Assembly: GCF_000455265.1 (NCBI RefSeq)
Contig: NZ_HG005141.1
Span: 676,333 to 740,332 of the forward strand
DNA: 64,000 nucleotides
From: Paenibacillus antibioticophila
GTDB lineage: Bacteria > Bacillota > Bacilli > Paenibacillales > Paenibacillaceae
Direction of reading: 5' to 3'
Positions 57,853 to 64,000 of this stretch are shown here, in pieces. The translations under genes and the position numbers were made by a program. Within the stretch, counting starts at the first letter, position 1. The number at the start of each line of letters is the position of its first letter. The notes beneath the pieces are model-generated. The model was given only the letters and a program-made list of their open reading frames with translations, was not told the DNA's origin and did not search any database.

Positions 57853-58804
57853 CACTTCAGCCGACGCTTTTACGAATAGCTTGGACGATTACCTGAACCA
57901 TGGAAAAATGCCATCCGGAACGGAAAAGCACGACCCGGAGGTTGCGGATTTATTGGATTTGGGAAAGAAACTGTCTGAGATCGATTTTGGGGCCAGGGCC
58001 TATAAGGAACAGACTAGGAAAGCGGTATTTGCAGCCACAACTGCTTCAGACAGCGCAACGATCTGGCAGAAGAGTTGGTTCATCAAGGGGGCAGTTGCCG
58101 CGGCGGCGGTCTCCCTCTTTGTAGGAGTCATGTTCTCCCCGCCTGCAATTGCCGGTGAATGGATGGGGAAGATTATTAAAACATTGTCATTAGGTTACAT
58201 TGAGATCCAACAGGTAGAACCAGAAAATATTCCTGTACCTTATGAATTGCAAGGGAAGATTTTCGATGAGCATGGGAATGCGTTGACGCAAATGTCAGTG
58301 TCCGATCAAAAAGTTTATACGGCCGACGGGGAGGAAATCGCGGGGTATAGCGACGGTGTAATCATTACAAAGCAGGATGCAGAAAGAGACTTGAAAGACA
58401 TCGGAATGACAACCATTCATGATGCTGCCAAGCTAAACGATTATACGAATTTTGAGGTAAAGGTTCCGGCCTATTTGCCGGAAGGGTACCAATTTGAACG
58501 GGCGGAGCAATATAATAATGACGACGGGCTGCCTGCACCTGAATATATCAACCTGTACTACCGAAATACGCAAGGTCAGGAACTTAAGTTGTTTCAACGT
58601 GAAGCGAGCGAAGAAACGGCCTATGGATTATCAACGGAAAGTCGGGTAGAGGAAATCGAAATCAACGGCCAGCCGGCTGCTTTGATCGGGGACTCCTCGA
58701 TAGACTGGCAATCTGATGGGGTTCTCTATAGTTTAGCAGCAGATAAGACAGGACAGAGTCTGAACAAGGAAGAGCTTATAAAAATTGCAGAATCGATAAA
58801 ATAA
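57842..58804 (+). CDS. Anti-sigma-like membrane protein with DUF4367 domain
   Basis: A 320-residue protein from the ATG at 57842 after GGGAGG. A cytosolic N-terminus (about 1-75), one membrane helix (about 78-98), then a beta-rich outer part ending in a DUF4367-type domain (YQFERAEQYNNDDGLPAPEYINLYY, EINGQPAALIGD). It probably sequesters the sigma factor. The N-terminus lacks the HxxxCxxC zinc motif of classical anti-sigma domains, so the binding mode may differ. It ends at a terminator. Confidence 0.8.
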   Translation: MKPNTSADAFTNSLDDYLNHGKMPSGTEKHDPEVADLLDLGKKLSEIDFGARAYKEQTRKAVFAATTASDSATIWQKSWFIKGAVAAAAVSLFVGVMFSPPAIAGEWMGKIIKTLSLGYIEIQQVEPENIPVPYELQGKIFDEHGNALTQMSVSDQKVYTADGEEIAGYSDGVIITKQDAERDLKDIGMTTIHDAAKLNDYTNFEVKVPAYLPEGYQFERAEQYNNDDGLPAPEYINLYYRNTQGQELKLFQREASEETAYGLSTESRVEEIEINGQPAALIGDSSIDWQSDGVLYSLAADKTGQSLNKEELIKIAESIK

Positions 58805-58814
58805 ATAAAGGAAT

Positions 58815-58867
58815 CTCCATGAAAGAAAGCATCTTGAATGATGTTAATTTCATGGAGTTTTTTTTAT
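58815..58867 (+). terminator. Rho-independent terminator of the sigma/anti-sigma operon
   Basis: CTCCATGAAA (58815-58824) pairs with TTTCATGGAG (58848-58857), followed by a long U run. It separates this operon from the convergent YheC/D gene. Confidence 0.88.
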
Positions 58868-58879
58868 GAGGGGAAAGCG

Positions 58880-59659
58880 TTACTTTTTGTATCTGCCGTA
58901 GGCTACGGCGTACCGGCGAATTTTCTTATAGATTTCCTTGTCCTTCAGATACTTAAAGGGGAACAGTGCGGGCAAGGTGTTCACTTCCAGAATCCAGGGG
59001 CGCAGCTGTTCATCAATAGCCAGGTCCAGACCGATTTCTTTCAGATTCGGGAATTTGCGGGCCATTTGCGCGGCTGTTCTTGTTCCAATCGTCTTCATTT
59101 CTTTATATAGCAAGCTAAATTGATACGGATCCAGGAACGGACCGAGCAGTTCCTCAATAGGCTTGATCATGCCGCCGCCATGATAGTTGGTGATAATCTT
59201 CTGCTGGGCGGCTACTCGGCCGATGAACCCGGTCGTCTCCCACTTTTTCGAAGGGGTCCTTTGCACGAGGGCACGGAGGTCGAACTTTCGGCGGCGGTAG
59301 GTGAGCATATGAATTCCCCTTTGGATCAGGTAGGTCTGTTGGCCGATTTTAGGCTGAATACTCTGATGTGCCTCCTCCAAGGTAGCAAAATATTTGCTTT
59401 CTATTCCGAACCTCAGCTTATAGCGAAGCGGGTTGTCAGGGTCAAGCTCATCCTGCCAGGGCTCCATGCTCATCACGCCGTTGCCATAGGTTCCGCGGTC
59501 AGGCTTCATGAAGACTAATCCGTACAATTCCACCATATCCTGTAGGTGATTGTACGTATATTTGCGAGTGTCGGGAAGGTACGGACGCAGGCTCTCCCTT
59601 TGGTTTAAAAGGAGTGTTTTTTCCCACTTGCTTTGGATACGCTGGATCGCCAACTCCAA
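58880..59659 (-). CDS. YheC/YheD-family endospore coat-associated protein
   Basis: A 259-residue protein of the YheC/YheD family with ATP-grasp-like features: VFMKPDRGTYGNGVMSM, LIQRGIHMLTYRRRKFDLRALVQR and IGLDLAIDEQLRPWILEVNTLP. Family members are spore-coat-associated in Bacillus. The preferred start is TTG 59659, with an excellent AAAGGATGA upstream; an ATG at 59665 lies inside that site. It is on the minus strand, head-on to replication. Confidence 0.88.
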   Translation of the reverse strand: MELAIQRIQSKWEKTLLLNQRESLRPYLPDTRKYTYNHLQDMVELYGLVFMKPDRGTYGNGVMSMEPWQDELDPDNPLRYKLRFGIESKYFATLEEAHQSIQPKIGQQTYLIQRGIHMLTYRRRKFDLRALVQRTPSKKWETTGFIGRVAAQQKIITNYHGGGMIKPIEELLGPFLDPYQFSLLYKEMKTIGTRTAAQMARKFPNLKEIGLDLAIDEQLRPWILEVNTLPALFPFKYLKDKEIYKKIRRYAVAYGRYKK

Positions 59660-59904
59660 TATCATCCTTTCTGAAAATCCCGGCTGCGGACAGATGCAGG
59701 TATGAAAAACATAGGACAGAAGAGAAAAACAATGGTATAATTATAAGATATGGGGATTTTATAAGTTTTTTGAACGAACCTAACTACAACCTCTCAAAAT
59801 GCCTATATTCCTAGTGTATGACCTAAGTCTGCAATGGGAATGGACGTATCCCCATTTATTTTGTCTCCATCGTAAAAAATGGGATGTAAGCAGAGCACGT
59901 TTAT

Positions 59905-59933
59905 TTGTTCGGATTTTGTGCAAGTAATATAGT
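59905..59933 (+). promoter_or_regulatory. Sigma-A promoter of gyrA
   Basis: TTGTTC (59905-59910), exactly 17 bases and TATAGT (59928-59933), about 48 bases before the ATG. The rest of the 321-bp upstream gap shows no gene. Confidence 0.7.
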
Positions 59934-59980
59934 GTTCCCTTTACATAGGCATTTGGATTGATTATTGAAGGAGGTCCAGC

Positions 59981-62494
59981 ATGGCGGAAGAAAAAATGTC
60001 GCAAATCATAGACCGGGACATTAATGTGGAAATGCGCGAATCTTTTATGGACTACGCGATGAGCATTATTGTTAGCCGTGCTTTGCCGGATGTAAGGGAC
60101 GGACTGAAGCCGGTTCACCGCCGTATTTTGTACGCGATGAATGAGCTTGGCATGCATCCTGACAAGCCGTTTAAAAAATCGGCCAGAATCGTCGGCGAAG
60201 TGATCGGTAAGTATCACCCGCACGGGGATTCGGCGGTCTATGAGACGATGGTGCGGATGGCTCAGGATTTTTCGATGCGGTATATGCTGGTCGACGGTCA
60301 TGGCAACTTCGGTTCAATTGACGGCGACTTTGCGGCTGCAATGAGATATACGGAAGCTCGCTTATCCAAGATAGCCATGGAAATGCTGCGAGATATCAAT
60401 AAAGAAACGATCGATTTCATGCCGAACTATGACGGGGAAGAGCAGGAACCGGTAGTTCTGCCGGCCCGCTATCCGAATTTGCTGGTCAACGGAGTATCCG
60501 GGATCGCTGTCGGGATGGCGACCAATATTCCTCCGCATAATCTCGGCGAAGTGATCGACGGGGTTCAGGCCATGATTGAGAACCCTGATATCGATTCGCT
60601 GGATTTGATGGACTATATTAAAGGTCCTGACTTTCCTACAGCCGGTTATATCATCGGGCGCACCGGCATACGCCAAGCCTATACGACAGGTCGCGGCTCG
60701 ATTACGATGCGGGCCAAGACAACGATAGAAGAGCACAATAATAAAGCCCGGATTATCGTGGACGAGCTGCCTTACCAAGTGAACAAGGCGCGTCTGGTTG
60801 AGAAGATTGCTGAGCTGGTGCGGGAGAAGAGAATTGACGGGATTACCGATTTGCGCGATGAGTCGGATCGTAACGGGATGCGGGTTGTCATCGAACTGCG
60901 CCGGGATGTAAATCCTAACGTGGTGCTTAACAATCTGTACAAGCATACCGCCCTTCAAAGCACGTTTGGCATCAATATGCTCGCGATCGTGAACAACGAA
61001 CCGAAAATTTTGACGCTGAAGGAAGTGTTGCACCATTACCTCCAGCATCAGATTGAGGTTATTCGGCGCCGAACAGAGTTTGAGCTGAAGAAGGCTGAGG
61101 CCAGAGCTCATATTCTCGAAGGTCTGCGGATCGCCCTGGATTATCTGGATGAGGTCATCGCCCTGATTCGTGCCTCCCAGACCACCGAGATTGCGCGTAA
61201 TGGCTTGATGGAGCGCTTCGGGCTTAGCCATGAGCAGGCTCAGGCGATTCTTGATATGCGTCTGCAACGCCTGACGGGTCTCGAACGTGAGAAGATCGAG
61301 AACGAATATCAGGAGCTGTTGGCTAAAATTGCAGAGTATCGCGAGATTCTGGCTAATGAGGGCCTTGTGCTCCAGATCATTAGCGAGGAGCTGCAAGAGA
61401 TCCGTGACCGCTTCTCCGATGATCGCCGTACGGAAATTATCGTGGGCGAGGAGAGCATCCTTGACGAGGATCTGATTCCGCAAGAGGAAGTCGTTATTAC
61501 GATTACTCACACCGGTTATATCAAACGCCTGCCGCTGACCACCTACCGCAGCCAAAAACGCGGCGGGCGCGGTGTTATCGGGATGGATACCAAGGATAAT
61601 GACTTCGTGGAGCATCTGTTCGTGACGAACTCCCACCATTATCTGATGTTCTTTACCGATAGAGGGAAGGCGTACCGTCTGAAAGCTTATGAGATTCCGG
61701 AGCTTGGACGTACCGCGCGGGGAACTCCGATTATTAATCTGATTCAGATCGAGCAAGGAGAGACCGTGAATGCGGTTATTCCGGTGGAACGATTTGATGA
61801 AGACAAATATTTGTTCTTTGCGACCCGTTCCGGCGTAGTGAAGAAGACACCGATCGAGGATTATATCAATATCCGCAAGGGCGGTTTGATTGCGGTGCAT
61901 TTGCGCGAGGATGATACGTTGATTGATGTGAAGCTGACAGATGGTCAACAGGAAGTGATCATGGGTACAGCGCAAGGCATGTCAATCCGCTTCTCGGAGA
62001 GCGATGTGCGTTCGATGGGCAGAGCTGCGACCGGGGTGAAGGGAATCACGCTGGATGCCGGCGACCAGGTTATTGCGATGGATGTTATTGTTCCGGAGCA
62101 GGATGTCCTGATTGTAACCACGAATGGCTACGGCAAGCGGACCCCGGCGTCCGAGTACCGGATTCAAAGCCGCGGTGGTAAAGGGATCAAGACGATTAAT
62201 GTCACCGGCAAGAATGGGGCTGTCGTTAGTCTTAAGGTTGTGAAAGATGAAGAGGACTTGATGATCATTACCTCCAGTGGAACACTGATTCGGACGAGCA
62301 TGTCCGGCATTTCTACCATGGGCCGCAATACCCAGGGTGTGAAGCTGATCAGTATCCGTGAGGACGATTCTGTAGCTACAGTGTGCCGCTCGGACAAGAG
62401 TGAGGAAGAGCCGGAGAATGCTTTGGAAGGAGCAGAAGAGAACGCATTGGAATTATTGGATGCTCCTTCTGACTCTAACGAATCCGAAGAATAG
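59981..62494 (+). CDS. gyrA: DNA gyrase subunit A
   Basis: An 837-residue breakage-reunion subunit. Catalytic Tyr123 is in [13 protein letters not shown]. The quinolone region [15 protein letters not shown] keeps Ser84 and Glu88. The C-terminal beta-pinwheel holds repeated GY.R/K-type blades and the GyrA box QKRGGRG (in [11 protein letters not shown]). The acidic tail (about 800-837) is longer than average. It has AGGAGG before its ATG and its own promoter and terminator, so it is separate from gyrB. Confidence 0.99.
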   Translation: MAEEKMSQIIDRDINVEMRESFMDYAMSIIVSRALPDVRDGLKPVHRRILYAMNELGMHPDKPFKKSARIVGEVIGKYHPHGDSAVYETMVRMAQDFSMRYMLVDGHGNFGSIDGDFAAAMRYTEARLSKIAMEMLRDINKETIDFMPNYDGEEQEPVVLPARYPNLLVNGVSGIAVGMATNIPPHNLGEVIDGVQAMIENPDIDSLDLMDYIKGPDFPTAGYIIGRTGIRQAYTTGRGSITMRAKTTIEEHNNKARIIVDELPYQVNKARLVEKIAELVREKRIDGITDLRDESDRNGMRVVIELRRDVNPNVVLNNLYKHTALQSTFGINMLAIVNNEPKILTLKEVLHHYLQHQIEVIRRRTEFELKKAEARAHILEGLRIALDYLDEVIALIRASQTTEIARNGLMERFGLSHEQAQAILDMRLQRLTGLEREKIENEYQELLAKIAEYREILANEGLVLQIISEELQEIRDRFSDDRRTEIIVGEESILDEDLIPQEEVVITITHTGYIKRLPLTTYRSQKRGGRGVIGMDTKDNDFVEHLFVTNSHHYLMFFTDRGKAYRLKAYEIPELGRTARGTPIINLIQIEQGETVNAVIPVERFDEDKYLFFATRSGVVKKTPIEDYINIRKGGLIAVHLREDDTLIDVKLTDGQQEVIMGTAQGMSIRFSESDVRSMGRAATGVKGITLDAGDQVIAMDVIVPEQDVLIVTTNGYGKRTPASEYRIQSRGGKGIKTINVTGKNGAVVSLKVVKDEEDLMIITSSGTLIRTSMSGISTMGRNTQGVKLISIREDDSVATVCRSDKSEEEPENALEGAEENALELLDAPSDSNESEE

Positions 62495-62511
62495 AGAACC
62501 TGTTTGAATGG

Positions 62512-62566
62512 AGCAATCATTTGCCGCCAGTCTGTATAGACGGCAGATGGTTGCTTTTATTTTTAT
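62512..62566 (+). terminator. Rho-independent terminator of gyrA
   Basis: GCAATCATTTGCCG pairs with CGGCAGATGGTTGC (G-U allowed), followed by TTTTATTTTTAT. Confidence 0.85.
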
Positions 62567-62671
62567 ATAAAGATTGTTGGGTACGAAGACTCGTAATATA
62601 ATGAATCTATTAGTTCTTTTTCACTAAATAGAGAGCATTCTAGATTTAAGGAAAGTAAGGAGGGGGAGAAA

Positions 62672-63769
62672 ATGCTCAGCGTCCCTGTAATCGAATTAAA
62701 GCCAGGCTATAAGACTGCAAGTCATGTACATACTCCCTTGGGCGGTGTCCTTTTGCAAAAAGGAAAGGTGTTGCTGCCAAGAGATCTCGATATTCTGAAG
62801 GCCTTTATGATTCATGAAGTGGAGATTGATTTTTCAGCGGATTCAGCCCCGTTACTGGATGCACGCAAATCGTCAAAGGAAACAGAGGATCATACTGCCG
62901 CTTCCAGAGCTTCAGAAATAGAGCAGCCGAACTCGGCCCAATTTCATAAGGAATACGAGCGGATGCTTCATCTGCTTAAGAGCGCATTTCAGTCGGTGTT
63001 GGCAGCAGAGCTGCCGATTTATGAGCTCCGCCATCAATTGGAACAGCTCTTGAAGCAAAGTAAGAGCTATAATGTGCTCACCTTTATTCCCCGGAACATG
63101 AACGAATATGATTATTTATTCCATAATGCGATCCTCTCTGCTTTAACTGCTTATTGCATCGCTCAGTGGCATGGCTTGCCTCAGAAGGATTGGATGCAGG
63201 TTGCTTTTGCCGGCCTTCTTCACGATATCGGGAATACGAAGATTGATCCTGCCATATTGTACAAGCCAAGTCCCTTGACCGATGAAGAACGGGAAGAGAT
63301 GCGAATGCACACGACCTATGGCTATCAGCAGCTGCGTAAAACCTCCGCCATCAATGAAGGAGTTCGATTAACGGCCTTGCAGCATCATGAGAAGATGGAC
63401 GGCACGGGTTATCCGTTCCGCCTGAACGGAGATAAGATTCATATCTATGCCAAAATCGTTGCGGTGGCGGATATCTTCCATGCGATGACACTTAATCGGA
63501 GATATAAGAAGGCGCAATCGCCTTATTTGGTGCTAGAACAGATCAAATCCGAAGCCTTCGGCAAATTGGATCCGGCAATCGTTCAGACCTTTGTTGACAA
63601 GGTGACGCAATTCCATACCGGAATGCGGGTAAGACTGAGCAACGATAAGATTGGTGAAATTGTATTCTCTGATCGCCAATATCCTACGAGACCCATGGTT
63701 GCGGTTCAAGGCGAGATTATTAATTTGACCCAGGCAAGACATCTCTATATTGAAGAAGTTTTAACTTAG
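62672..63769 (+). CDS. HD-GYP domain phosphodiesterase
   Basis: A 365-residue protein with an N-terminal region of about 130 residues (beta-rich GYKTASHVHTPLGG, then helical) and a C-terminal HD-GYP domain (about 140-330). The HD pair is His184-Asp185 in HDIGNTK, with His151 upstream, and the GYP motif is HHEKMDGTGYP at 238-248. These fit cyclic di-GMP hydrolysis. The N-terminus resembles no named sensor that I can confirm. The ATG has GGAGGGGG upstream. It lies between gyrA and the rRNA operon. Confidence 0.93.
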   Translation: MLSVPVIELKPGYKTASHVHTPLGGVLLQKGKVLLPRDLDILKAFMIHEVEIDFSADSAPLLDARKSSKETEDHTAASRASEIEQPNSAQFHKEYERMLHLLKSAFQSVLAAELPIYELRHQLEQLLKQSKSYNVLTFIPRNMNEYDYLFHNAILSALTAYCIAQWHGLPQKDWMQVAFAGLLHDIGNTKIDPAILYKPSPLTDEEREEMRMHTTYGYQQLRKTSAINEGVRLTALQHHEKMDGTGYPFRLNGDKIHIYAKIVAVADIFHAMTLNRRYKKAQSPYLVLEQIKSEAFGKLDPAIVQTFVDKVTQFHTGMRVRLSNDKIGEIVFSDRQYPTRPMVAVQGEIINLTQARHLYIEEVLT

Positions 63770-63772
63770 GGG

Positions 63773-63802
63773 TTGCTTTTGCCTATAGGAATAAGGTATA
63801 GT
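63773..63802 (+). promoter_or_regulatory. Candidate rRNA operon promoter P1
   Basis: TTGCTT (63773-63778), an 18-base spacer and TATAGT (63797-63802). The -35 is weak. It is paired with a stronger promoter 100 bases downstream, as in many tandem rRNA promoters. Confidence 0.5.
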
Positions 63803-63874
63803 AATATTCACTGCTGCGAAGCGCAGAACGACGGATGAAATTACTTTCAATAGCTTGTTTGAAAAAAAAAGTTG

Positions 63875-63903
63875 TTGCATTGATTCGCAGTACGTGATAT
63901 ATT
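63875..63903 (+). promoter_or_regulatory. rRNA operon promoter P2
   Basis: TTGCAT (63875-63880), exactly 17 bases and TATATT (63898-63903). An A tract (63862-63870) upstream resembles an UP element, and the predicted start near 63910 is G, as expected of GTP-responsive rRNA promoters. Confidence 0.7.
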
Positions 63904-63948
63904 ATAAAAGTTGCCGCTGATGAGGTGGTAACGAAAACGAATCGAAGT

Positions 63949-63963
63949 TGATCTTTGAAAACT
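63949..63963 (+). other. rRNA leader with boxA-like motif
   Basis: TGATCTTTGAAAACT matches the boxA-type antitermination and leader motif that precedes 16S rRNA genes in this group, followed by GAACAACGAG. The 16S gene itself starts beyond the window end, so no rRNA gene is called here. Confidence 0.75.
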
Positions 63964-64000
63964 GAACAACGAGTGAGTATTAAATAGAGAATTATTAATT

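Noticed and set aside
60362..61975. A 537-codon minus-strand frame inside gyrA
   Set aside because: It is the antisense shadow of a conserved gene, with no family resemblance.
63910..64000. 16S rRNA gene start
   Set aside because: Only promoters and leader are visible. The conserved 16S start sequence does not appear before the window end.

Overview
The window is a Firmicutes chromosome segment spanning the replication origin. Gene content, synteny with the Bacillus subtilis origin region and moderate GC suggest Paenibacillus or a close relative. Supporting families are YyaC spore protease, YheC/YheD coat protein, RemB, SpoIIIJ/YidC and Soj/Spo0J/Noc. The species cannot be fixed from sequence alone.

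Layout. Positions 1-5,800 hold the WalRK operon (walR, walK, yycH, yycI, yycJ) on the minus strand. Positions 5,970-12,250 hold a plus-strand block: an OmpR-type regulator, a histidine kinase, an RND pump and its lipoprotein adaptor. Positions 12,340-24,100 are mostly minus strand: an M23 peptidase, purA, dnaB, rplI, gdpP, yybS, a MazG-like gene, a CBS-domain gene and an LCP ligase. Positions 24,470-30,190 hold a five-gene oligopeptide ABC operon. Positions 30,720-38,400 hold rpsF-ssb-rpsR, an RCC1-repeat secreted protein, yjzC, tRNA-Ser(CGA), yyzM, an MscS channel, DUF3343, yyaC, yyaB and a cysteine-desulfurase-like enzyme. Positions 38,500-48,400 hold parB, parA, noc, rsmG, mnmG, mnmE, jag, yidC, rnpA and rpmH. 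The origin lies at about 48,500-52,200. To its right are dnaA, dnaN, yaaA, recF, remB, gyrB, an ECF sigma/anti-sigma pair, a YheC/D gene, gyrA, an HD-GYP gene and the promoters and leader of an rRNA operon whose 16S gene starts beyond the window.

Strand use switches at the origin: genes to the left are mostly minus and genes to the right mostly plus, so most are co-directional with replication. Exceptions (the RND block, yjzC, yyaC, the FGGY kinase, YheC/D) stand out as head-on or inserted.

The origin is the most informative part. DnaA-box clusters lie upstream of rpmH, upstream of dnaA and between dnaA and dnaN. The dnaA-dnaN gap also carries a DnaA-trio-like unwinding track. A gluconokinase-type gene with a GntR-like palindrome sits between the first two clusters. 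Two parS sites lie nearby. Other signals are a PurBox array that doubles as the dnaB terminator upstream of purA, a roughly 235-bp dispersed repeat whose two copies keep complementary arms through paired changes, and two more inverted-repeat elements. No CRISPR array, transposase, prophage or clear new defence system was found.
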